Assembly: GCA_021797895.1 (NCBI GenBank)
Contig: JAJZYW010000003.1
Coordinates: 1 to 45,019, forward strand
Length of the DNA: 45,019 nucleotides
Direction: 5' to 3'
Origin: Microcaldota archaeon
GTDB lineage: Archaea > Micrarchaeota > Micrarchaeia > Micrarchaeales > Micrarchaeaceae
Shown here: in pieces, positions 1 to 6,853 of the stretch
Position numbering within the stretch: position 1 is the first letter of the stretch
Layout: each line of letters starts with the position of its first letter
The notes under the pieces: generated by a model
Told to the model about the DNA's origin: nothing
Databases searched by the model: none
What the model saw: only the letters and a program-made list of their open reading frames with translations
Made by a program: the position numbers and the translations under genes

Positions 1-685
1 TGAACGAGCTGCTTGCAACGCAGTACAGGTGCTTTATGTGCTCTGCTGTTATCTCCTCCTCGCTGCCGACGCTGAGCCTCACCTTGTTCTTCATGTGCTT
101 GTCTGCTATCTTCACTATCTCGTTCGGCATTGTAGCCGAGAAGAGCAGCATCTTCCTTATCGCCCTGTTGGTCTTGGCGATTATTCTCTCTATGTCGTCT
201 ATGAATCCCATGTCGAGCATTATGTCGGCTTCGTCAAGCACCAGGAACTCGACCTTGCTCAGGTCAAGTTCTCCCCTTTCCATAAGGTCAAGCAATCTTC
301 CAGGAGTGCCGACCAGCACCTCCACTCCCTCGCGAAGCCTGTCTATCTGCGGATTTATCGACACGCCGCCGTAGACTATGCCAACGCGTATGCTAGTGCC
401 GCGCGTAAGCTGCCTTCCGAAGTGGTACACCTGGAGCGATAGCTCCCTTGTTGGAAGCACTATAAGCATTCGTATGCCGTTGCCCTTTCCCTTTATCATC
501 TGGAGTGCAGGTATCATGTAGGCGCCGGTCTTTCCAGTGCCTGTCTTCGCCCTGACCACTATGTCGTGGCCCTCCAGTATCTTGGGTATGCTCTTCTCCT
601 GCACTTCCGTAGGGGTTTCGAACCCTATCTTCTTCATGTTTTCCAATAGCCATTCATCTATGGCTAAATCCTTGAAATTGCTCAA
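1..685 (-). CDS. DEAD-box RNA helicase, N-terminal part (cut by window edge)
   Basis: The reverse strand encodes the first RecA-like domain of a DEAD-box ATP-dependent RNA helicase. Such enzymes unwind or remodel RNA in the cytoplasm using ATP. In order I read a Q-motif region (GFETPTEVQEKSIP), Walker A (AKTGTGKT), PTREL, a GG motif, TPGRLLD, the DEAD box (LDEADIMLDMGF) and SAT (LFSATMP). The second domain lies beyond position 1. There is no in-frame ATG near the N-terminus; the best start is a TTG at 685 with a GGTG motif just upstream. The subfamily cannot be named from this half. Confidence 0.93.
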   Translation of the reverse strand, partial: MSNFKDLAIDEWLLENMKKIGFETPTEVQEKSIPKILEGHDIVVRAKTGTGKTGAYMIPALQMIKGKGNGIRMLIVLPTRELSLQVYHFGRQLTRGTSIRVGIVYGGVSINPQIDRLREGVEVLVGTPGRLLDLMERGELDLSKVEFLVLDEADIMLDMGFIDDIERIIAKTNRAIRKMLLFSATMPNEIVKIADKHMKNKVRLSVGSEEEITAEHIKHLYCVASSSF

Positions 686-782
686 TTGAACACCGTTATC
701 AAAACGAGATTTACCTGTTTCCCAGATATATCAATGCGATGATATATATGCATTGCGGGAAGCACTAGCCTCTTTTTACATG

Positions 783-1079
783 TCAGGCTACCCTGTACTT
801 GAGCTCGTCGCTCATCATGTCTGGGCTCCAGAGCGGATCCCACACGAGGTCCATCTCCACCTTGCCTACGCCATCCAGCTTCTCCAGTCTGAGCTGCACG
901 TCCGCGAGTATTATGCTCGTGACCGGGCACATCGGCGAAGTCATAGTCAAGGTAAGCTTTATGTTGCTTGACGCGTCTATGCTTATCCCGTAGAGAAGCC
1001 CTATGTCAACTATGTTAGCGTCGAGCTCGGGGTCCTTGCACTCCTTTAGCGCCTCAACTATCTGCTCCCTGCTTACCAT
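783..1079 (-). CDS. DUF59/MIP18-family Fe-S cluster assembly protein
   Basis: This 98-residue protein matches the DUF59 (MIP18, PaaD/SufT-like) family, which helps assemble or deliver iron-sulfur clusters. Diagnostic segments are KECKDPELDANIVDIGLLYG near the N-terminus and the TSPMCPVTSIILADV segment, whose single cysteine is the usual functional residue. A longer reading from 1157 is possible. I chose the ATG at 1079 because the family begins at this point and a TATA box at 1107-1116 would start transcription within a few bases of it. It sits downstream of the Nudix gene on the same strand, but has its own promoter. Confidence 0.85.
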   Translation of the reverse strand: MVSREQIVEALKECKDPELDANIVDIGLLYGISIDASSNIKLTLTMTSPMCPVTSIILADVQLRLEKLDGVGKVEMDLVWDPLWSPDMMSDELKYRVA

Positions 1080-1106
1080 ATGAACCGCTATACCATTTCC
1101 TCTGAA

Positions 1107-1116
1107 TAAATATAAA
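1107..1116 (-). promoter_or_regulatory. TATA box for the DUF59 gene
   Basis: On the reverse strand this reads TTTATATTTA, a good archaeal TATA box. Its centre is about 31 nt from the ATG at 1079, which predicts a nearly leaderless transcript and supports the shorter start. Confidence 0.55.
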
Positions 1117-1149
1117 TCGTTGCAGTATGTGCGTGTAAGTGCGTAAAAA

Positions 1150-1599
1150 TTATGCAACCTCGCTCTTCAGCAGCGCTACATAGCCTTTGTTGAAGTAGAG
1201 CTTGCAGGTGAAGGGCTTATTGTCGAACGCCCTGTCAGACCAAAGCTCGTCAAAGTAGAACAGGCTGCCCTTGGGCAGCTTGCCCCTATCGAACCACTGC
1301 GTTATTCCGCCGCTGCTGTTCGCATCGCCGCTGTACTCATCAGCCCTAAAAACGTAGATCAGCTTGTCCACCTTGTTGTCCACAAGACAGATCACCCTTC
1401 CTACGAGATGGGGCCCGGAGAGCTCAATTCCTGTCTGCTCCTTCGTCTCCCTGATTACAGATTCCTTTGGCGAGTCGTCGTCAAGTATGGCTCCTCCTGG
1501 GGCGATCCACTTCCCGATATATTCGGTGCCTATTCCCTTGAGCTGCAGCAGCACCTTCCCATCGCGTATGATATAGCATATGGAACTCTCGGTCACCAT
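1150..1599 (-). CDS. Nudix hydrolase, MTH1/MutT-like, with a divergent Nudix box
   Basis: A 149-residue Nudix protein, a fold that hydrolyses nucleoside diphosphates linked to other groups. The Nudix box lies at about residues 35-57: GG-AILDDD-SPKESVI-RETKEQTGI. Compared with GX5EX7REUXEEXGU, the first Glu is Asp and the last Glu of the REXXEE core is Gln, so one metal ligand appears altered. The C-terminal half (YVFRADEYSGD, QWF, then FDELWSD) resembles 8-oxo-dGTP hydrolases of the MTH1 type, so nucleotide-pool cleaning is the likeliest role; activity is uncertain because of the changed box. A TTTTAAATTT promoter lies about 25 nt upstream of the ATG at 1599, predicting a leaderless mRNA. Confidence 0.85.
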   Translation of the reverse strand: MVTESSICYIIRDGKVLLQLKGIGTEYIGKWIAPGGAILDDDSPKESVIRETKEQTGIELSGPHLVGRVICLVDNKVDKLIYVFRADEYSGDANSSGGITQWFDRGKLPKGSLFYFDELWSDRAFDNKPFTCKLYFNKGYVALLKSEVA

Positions 1600-1725
1600 C
1601 GAAAAGCTTTTGCCTTGAAAATTTAAAAGTGTTGTGCTGGAGCACTGGCAGCATCATGCGGTAAGCCTCTCACTTTACGAATTTCCTGTACATAAAAGAT
1701 CCAATTGTAAGGAGGCATTGGCATA

Positions 1726-2151
1726 ATGGTAGGATGGATGCGACGCCATCATTTATTAAAGGTTATCAGAGGAGCTAAATTACAAGCCGTGATGGATATG
1801 ACTGACGATGAAAATGTAGACTGGGAAAAGTGGGAAAAGATAATCAAAGCAAACAAGATAGTCATAGATAGACCGAAAAACACGCCCCATCCGCGCTATT
1901 CAAATAGAGTATACCCGTTAGATTATGGGTACATCACAAATACAAAAGGTTCTGATGGTGAGGAGGTGGATGTTTTTGTTGGCACTGCCAAAAATGGGCT
2001 AGTTGGTGCAATATTGACTGTTGATGCAATAAAAAATGACAAGGAGATAAAGCTCCTTTGGAACACCAGCAGGGAGGAAGCAGAGATAGCGGTAAAATTC
2101 GTTAATTTCGGAGGCCAGTCTGGCAAGCTGATCTGGCATGGAAAAGATTAG
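1726..2151 (+). CDS. Inorganic pyrophosphatase-like protein (short form)
   Basis: Recognisable class I inorganic pyrophosphatase motifs are DRPKNTPHPRY, YPLDYGYI and DGEEVDVFVG. This enzyme family hydrolyses pyrophosphate to drive biosynthesis. The protein is 141 residues, shorter than typical archaeal PPases of about 170-180. The signature usually reads D-x-D-P/E-x-D; here the middle Asp is Glu, as I recall for a divergent PPase-like subfamily. The start at 1726 has GGAGG at 1711-1715; in-frame alternatives at 1789 (GTG), 1792 and 1798 (ATG) would remove a poorly conserved head of 21-24 residues. The gene is visibly more AT-rich than its neighbours, which may indicate transfer. Substrate preference is unproven. 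Confidence 0.78.
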   Translation: MVGWMRRHHLLKVIRGAKLQAVMDMTDDENVDWEKWEKIIKANKIVIDRPKNTPHPRYSNRVYPLDYGYITNTKGSDGEEVDVFVGTAKNGLVGAILTVDAIKNDKEIKLLWNTSREEAEIAVKFVNFGGQSGKLIWHGKD

Positions 2152-2346
2152 CGCATAACTGGGTTTTCTGAGGCATTACATATCAGTCCTACTTTCAAAT
2201 AAAGGTCATCTGCCTTTTTCTCTGTGGCTTATTCATAAGGCTCTTCCATGACAAAGGCACACTTGAAGAGAAAGCTGCTGTGCTGCGTGAGTTTTGACAA
2301 AAGAAAAATAGGTAAGCTTTAGCAGAAGGTTTTCCTTTTTAGGGAA

Positions 2347-2443
2347 AGCCCCGAGAGGGAGTTGAACCCTCGACCTCTTGTTTTCCTGGGCCCCTAAACC
2401 AAGGGCTTACGAGACAAGCGCTCTACCACTGAGCTACCGGGGC
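2347..2443 (-). tRNA. tRNA-Thr(CGT) with a 25-nt intron
   Basis: The reverse strand folds as a tRNA. The acceptor GCCCCGG pairs with TCGGGGC, the D stem is GCTC/GAGC, the anticodon stem is CTTGT/ACAAG and the T stem is GAGGG/CCCTC. The anticodon loop is 32 nt instead of 7. Reading C32 T33 CGT A37 gives anticodon CGT, followed by about 25 nt of intron at the canonical 37/38 site. U73 fits archaeal tRNA-Thr. No CCA is encoded. The exact splice point is ambiguous because A residues flank the 3' junction. Confidence 0.9.
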
Positions 2444-2626
2444 GTGCAGAAAAGCGCGCGCCGCAACATTGCAGAATGCAGTCTGCCGGCAACGGCACCG
2501 CATCTGCCGCAATTCCTTACCAGATAAACGCTTGCAAATAAATTTATGCTGTTTGTATATTAATAGTAATTCAATAGAGTAATAAAAAAGTTATTGTTGA
2601 GTTTATCAAGGCGAGCGGTAAATACG

Positions 2627-5600
2627 ATGGCTGACAACATAGGGGACGACCAGCAGCCCAGCGACAGGAAAAAGCCGAAAAAATCCTCGGCAAAGGACCA
2701 GGGCCAGCCGTCGCCAAAGCCCTCCGCAAGACCTTCTTCTGCAGGAAAACAGCCGCCAAAAAGATCGCCGCGCAAAGCCCCGCCAAAACAGCCAGGCAAT
2801 CCTTACGCTTCAGAGATGCAGTCCTCTTCATCGCCAGACAGCCAGCCACAGGGAGACAGCACGGCAAATGCCTACGAATCTGCTCTAACGCAGAATCAGC
2901 CAAGCGGCGCGCCAGAAGCAGCTCCGGAAGCAGCTCCGGAAGGGCAGCCAGAGTCACAGCAGTCGCCATCGCAAGACCAACCAGCGCCAGGGCAGGGTGG
3001 CCAAACTGCCGCATCGACTGCGCAGGAAAACGCTTCTTCTGAGGGAAAATCCGAGGAAAAGACTGAGGAAAAGCCCGAAGAGAATGCCGAAGAGCCTGAA
3101 GAGACAGAAGGGCAGGAAGGCGAGGAGAAGCCGAGCATTGCCGAGGACGTATACGCAAAGATAACCGAAGCAATGCACACAGCTACAGGCAAAGCAGGCT
3201 CAAAACCCTATGTTCCCGGGCAGGAGGAGCAGCATGAGGAGCATGAAGAGCAGGAGACAGCCTCAGAGCCAACAGAAGAGCCGCAGCCCGTTCCTGAAGG
3301 CAGCGCAGTAAACCCTGAAGAGGAGCAGCAAGCAGCCAAGGGCGAAGAGCCGCCATCCTCCCAAACAGGCGCGCAGAACGGCGAGTCAGCCCAGGCTCCA
3401 CAGGAACCACAGGCACAGCAGGAGCCGCAGGAAGGGCAGAATCCTTACGCCGTGCCACAAACGCAATACACTTACACGCCGAAGCAGGAGGGCACTGCAC
3501 AGCAGCCAGAATCACAGCAGCCGGTGCAGGGTGCAGCTCCAGGCCAGCAGGCTTCCAATGTTTACGGCAAGGTCGGCCAGGGCATGCAGGTTTCCGTCAC
3601 TCCCGAGAGCCCCATGGGCCCGATAAAGGCCAAGTTTGAGGAGTACAAGAAAAGGCAGCAGGAGATAAAGAAGCGGCGCAAGAAACGGATGATGAAGACG
3701 GCAGCATTCGCCATAATCATCGTAGCGGTAATAGCCGTGGTCGCGCACGTGGTCGAGACCCTGCCTCCTTCAGTGATAACCACCACCATAAACTACGCCA
3801 ACCTTGGCAAAGTCAACTCCTGCGAGTCGATAGGCATTCCGGGCCACTACAGGCTTACTACAAACATCGTCACCGGCATATCGTCCGGCAGCTGCATAAG
3901 CATAACCGCGGACAACGTCTCGCTGGACTGCAACGGCCACACGATAAAAGGGAGCAGCTCCTACGTGGCCAACACCATACCAGTATACGGAATAAAGATC
4001 GCTGGCTCAAGAAACGTCTCTGTGAGCGACTGCAACGTCAATGGCTTTGGCGTCGGGCTTTACTCGTTCGAGTCATCCAGGGTCAACGTGACCGCAAGCA
4101 ATTTCTCAGACAACGGGCTGTCCAACATCTACCTGAATTCGTCGAAAAACGGCAGCTTCATTGACAACAACCTCCTCTTCTCGAGCGTGAACGGCTCGTA
4201 CGTGGTTGTGGGCAGCTCCTCGCACAACGTTTTCCTGAACAACACAGTATCGTCTGATAACGCAACCGGATTCTACATTAACTCCAGGAACAACACATTC
4301 GTGGACAATTTCGTGTCCAATACGCCCGTGTCGTTCGCGTGCGGCACCAATGCAATATTCCCGATATCGAACATAGGCGAGGGCAACATATGCCAGGTGA
4401 GCGACGGGTGCGGCTTCGTGCGCTGCTCAATTGAAAACATACCGGGCAACCTGTCACACGTATCGCTTGCCCCAATATCGATAAACTCGTGCGGATCCCT
4501 GAATTATCCGGGCTACTACAACCTCACAGGGCCGCTCAACACGCTTTACTTCGTCAACACTTCTGACGTCACCTCCGCGTTCTACCCCTGCCTCAACATA
4601 AACGCGAGCAACGTAGTCCTTAACTGCAACAACTACACGATATCCAATTCGGCAACCGCGATATTCTCTTCAGGCCAGAAAAACGTGAAGGTGGAGAACT
4701 GCAGGTTCACTAATTCTTCTTACGGCATAGTGTTCAGCAGCGTGGTAAACGGCACGGTGAGCAACATCTACGGCACCCATGGCATATCCACGCTTGCGAT
4801 GTACAATTCCACCGACGGATTTATCAAGGGCATAAAGTCGTTCCAGAACGGTTACGGGATACTTCTCTCGGGCACGACAAACACGACGTTTGCAGACTTC
4901 AACACGTCAAACAACACGTACGGCATATACGTCGACAATTCATCAGCCAACGCCTTCATAGGCGGCACCGCTGTATCGAATGCGAAGATAGACGTGTACG
5001 CCAGCATAAACGACGTCAACTCCACCTCAGATTTGATGCAGAACACTCTGTGCACTCTCACGAATACCTACTGGGCCGGATGCAAGCTAAAGATATCGCC
5101 CAACCTTGCGTTCTATCCCGAGACCTCGTGCCTTGCGATAAACAGGCCCGGAGACTACCAGCTTGTGAACAACATATCGCAGGCGCCGAGCGACTGCTTC
5201 AGCCTCAACACCGACAACGTGATGCTCGACTGCAACGGGCATTCGGTAACCGGCAACGGCGTAGGGCCCGTTGTTTACTCTTCGGGCAAGTACAACGTGT
5301 CGGTTTACAACTGTTCGTTCCGCGGAACTCCAGTAGGAGTAGCTTTCAGCAACTCGACCGATGCGGTCGTCTCAAACACCGTGATTGCGGGAACGGGAAC
5401 GGCGGTGAACTTCTCGGGAGTGCAGGTGTTCTCCGTGACGAACAGCACGTTTGGCCCGGGAGACGCATACGGCTTGATAGCTTCTTCCAGCCAGGGCGGC
5501 TACGTGGCAAACAACATATTCTCCTCAGGCTCCTCCGGCGCCACCGCGATCGCATTCAGCAATTCGACGCTGAACAGCGTAGTCAACAACTCCGTGTCGA

Positions 5601-6457
5601 GCTGGAGCACTGGCCTGTCGCTCGCAGGCAACTCTACCAACAACTACATAGAGAACAATACGATATCAACATCGTCCTATGACTATTACTGCTCGGGCAA
5701 CGCAATCTCCCTAGGGTCGGAGAACGGATTCGTCAACTACGGCACGACGAAGCACGACTGCCCGAGCATAGCAGTGATCAGCCCTACAGGGCCATCAAAC
5801 CTGTGCACGTCGTTCAGCAGCGGCATCACCGAGGTGCTTGATTCGGACGAGGTCTACTCCTCAGGCGCTACATGCTTCAACATATACGCGAACAATACCG
5901 TGCTCAACTGCAACGGCCACACGATAATATCGGACAACGGCGGATCCTTTGCCGCAATATCAAACGTGCACAACGCGCTGCTTGAGAACTGCTACCTCAA
6001 GGGCTTCAACAGGTCAGTGATAGTAAGGCATTCGTCTGCAAGCCTGTACAACGTAACAGTTCTGCAGGGTCCAAACATGACGTCACCTGCAATCAGCGTC
6101 TCAGATTCGTCGGGCACGCACCTGGGCAGCCTGAACATAACGGCAAACGCATACGGGCTCTACATTGACAACCTCTCGCTCAGTACCATTGGCAGCATAT
6201 ATTCCGCAGCTAACACCTCCTTCATGTTCAACCGCCTCTCATCCTCATCGATAAGCGGTCTCGCATCAGCGCCGTCCAGCCTTGTGGGTCTTGAGCTCAC
6301 CAACTCCACCGGAAATACATTCGCGGACAGCGACTTCTCCGGCACTACAGGGATAGAGTGCCTGTACAGCTCTGCCGGGAAAACCGCAAACGTCAATTCA
6401 GGGGGGAACGCGTACACGAGCAGCAGCGGCTGCACGTGGCTAGGGCAACCATCCTGA
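2627..6457 (+). CDS. Giant membrane-tethered protein with a disordered N-tail and four beta-helix modules
   Basis: A 1276-residue protein in three parts. Residues 1 to about 340 are low-complexity, rich in Pro, Gln, Glu and Ser, with scattered Tyr motifs (NPYA twice, and variants NAYE and NVYG). A strongly basic stretch (KKRRKKRMMK) precedes one membrane helix at about 358-378, predicting tail inside and the rest outside. The outer part of about 890 residues is Asn/Ser-rich, with many N-x-S/T sequons and right-handed beta-helix (PbH1/NosD-like) repeats. Four modules recur every 215-225 residues, starting near 396, 618, 831 and 1058. Each opens with a Cys-containing P-G-Y/H-Y-x-L element and then an (L/V)-(D/N)-C-N-G-H-(T/S)-I/V strand. 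The start is taken at ATG 2627; a TTG at 2594 is the alternative. A cell-surface binding or envelope role is inference. Confidence 0.85.
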   Translation: MADNIGDDQQPSDRKKPKKSSAKDQGQPSPKPSARPSSAGKQPPKRSPRKAPPKQPGNPYASEMQSSSSPDSQPQGDSTANAYESALTQNQPSGAPEAAPEAAPEGQPESQQSPSQDQPAPGQGGQTAASTAQENASSEGKSEEKTEEKPEENAEEPEETEGQEGEEKPSIAEDVYAKITEAMHTATGKAGSKPYVPGQEEQHEEHEEQETASEPTEEPQPVPEGSAVNPEEEQQAAKGEEPPSSQTGAQNGESAQAPQEPQAQQEPQEGQNPYAVPQTQYTYTPKQEGTAQQPESQQPVQGAAPGQQASNVYGKVGQGMQVSVTPESPMGPIKAKFEEYKKRQQEIKKRRKKRMMKTAAFAIIIVAVIAVVAHVVETLPPSVITTTINYANLGKVNSCESIGIPGHYRLTTNIVTGISSGSCISITADNVSLDCNGHTIKGSSSYVANTIPVYGIKIAGSRNVSVSDCNVNGFGVGLYSFESSRVNVTASNFSDNGLSNIYLNSSKNGSFIDNNLLFSSVNGSYVVVGSSSHNVFLNNTVSSDNATGFYINSRNNTFVDNFVSNTPVSFACGTNAIFPISNIGEGNICQVSDGCGFVRCSIENIPGNLSHVSLAPISINSCGSLNYPGYYNLTGPLNTLYFVNTSDVTSAFYPCLNINASNVVLNCNNYTISNSATAIFSSGQKNVKVENCRFTNSSYGIVFSSVVNGTVSNIYGTHGISTLAMYNSTDGFIKGIKSFQNGYGILLSGTTNTTFADFNTSNNTYGIYVDNSSANAFIGGTAVSNAKIDVYASINDVNSTSDLMQNTLCTLTNTYWAGCKLKISPNLAFYPETSCLAINRPGDYQLVNNISQAPSDCFSLNTDNVMLDCNGHSVTGNGVGPVVYSSGKYNVSVYNCSFRGTPVGVAFSNSTDAVVSNTVIAGTGTAVNFSGVQVFSVTNSTFGPGDAYGLIASSSQGGYVANNIFSSGSSGATAIAFSNSTLNSVVNNSVSSWSTGLSLAGNSTNNYIENNTISTSSYDYYCSGNAISLGSENGFVNYGTTKHDCPSIAVISPTGPSNLCTSFSSGITEVLDSDEVYSSGATCFNIYANNTVLNCNGHTIISDNGGSFAAISNVHNALLENCYLKGFNRSVIVRHSSASLYNVTVLQGPNMTSPAISVSDSSGTHLGSLNITANAYGLYIDNLSLSTIGSIYSAANTSFMFNRLSSSSISGLASAPSSLVGLELTNSTGNTFADSDFSGTTGIECLYSSAGKTANVNSGGNAYTSSSGCTWLGQPS

Positions 6458-6463
6458 CCGCGC

Positions 6464-6724
6464 TCAGCCATACCTTATTTTGTAAGCGAGCAGCACAATC
6501 ACAAGCGCCCCGCCAACCCCGCTCGATATCATTACCGGTATTGAGCTTATCGATATGCCGTATGCCGTATAAAGAATCAGCCCTACCGTAAGCGCGCCGA
6601 GCCACGCAAGCGAAAGGTCACCGGTGCTTCTCGTCCTGACAGTTTTGATAGCCTGTGGCAGGTACGACACAGTCACTATTATGCTTCCCGCCAGCCCGAG
6701 GAAATAATAAAGCGCGAACGTCAA
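6464..6724 (-). CDS. SemiSWEET/PQ-loop family small transporter
   Basis: This 86-residue protein has three predicted membrane helices and the PQ-loop signature SYLPQAIKTVRT in the first one. Size and pattern match SemiSWEETs, which work as dimers to let sugars or other small solutes cross the membrane. The start is a TTG at 6724 preceded by GGGTG; the upstream reading frame closes at a stop nearby, and no ATG is available. It is convergent with the giant surface protein, with only 6 bp between them. The substrate is unknown. Confidence 0.8.
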   Translation of the reverse strand: MTFALYYFLGLAGSIIVTVSYLPQAIKTVRTRSTGDLSLAWLGALTVGLILYTAYGISISSIPVMISSGVGGALVIVLLAYKIRYG

Positions 6725-6781
6725 AACACCCTATAAAGCCAAACTGCATCGTGGAGCCCCTGCTAAGCCGCCAAGAGTCAC

Positions 6782-6795
6782 AAATAAATTTATAG
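6782..6795 (+). promoter_or_regulatory. TATA box for the DNA ligase gene
   Basis: AAATAAATTTATAG is a strong archaeal TATA element. It predicts transcription starting near 6812-6817, just before the 6817-6840 hairpin, and a leader of about 40 nt. Confidence 0.5.
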
Positions 6796-6816
6796 CGTCC
6801 TAGTTATTAATCATAC

Positions 6817-6840
6817 GCCCTGGCGCTGATACGCCAGGGC
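6817..6840 (+). promoter_or_regulatory. Perfect 9-bp hairpin in the DNA ligase leader
   Basis: GCCCTGGCG, a six-base loop and CGCCAGGGC form a GC-rich stem. It sits at the predicted 5' end of the ligase mRNA and stops 4 nt before the GGTG ribosome-binding motif (6845-6848) of the ATG at 6854. It could stabilise the 5' end or affect translation; that role is inferred from position only. Confidence 0.5.
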
Positions 6841-6853
6841 TCATGGTGCTTTG

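Noticed and set aside
783-1157. 124-residue version of the DUF59 protein
   Set aside because: The extra head runs through the TATA box and overlaps the Nudix gene; ATG 1079 fits both family and promoter.
1700-1760. tRNA-like run GGAGGCATTGGCATAATGG
   Set aside because: No cloverleaf can be drawn; it serves as ribosome-binding region and start of the pyrophosphatase-like gene.
2270-2325. 24-codon ORF in the gap before tRNA-Thr
   Set aside because: Too short, with no ribosome-binding motif or similarity; the 2152-2346 gap otherwise holds nothing I can support.
2571-3173. Minus-strand 200-residue ORF opposite the giant protein
   Set aside because: Its composition mirrors the Pro/Gln/Glu-rich sense strand and it has no motif.
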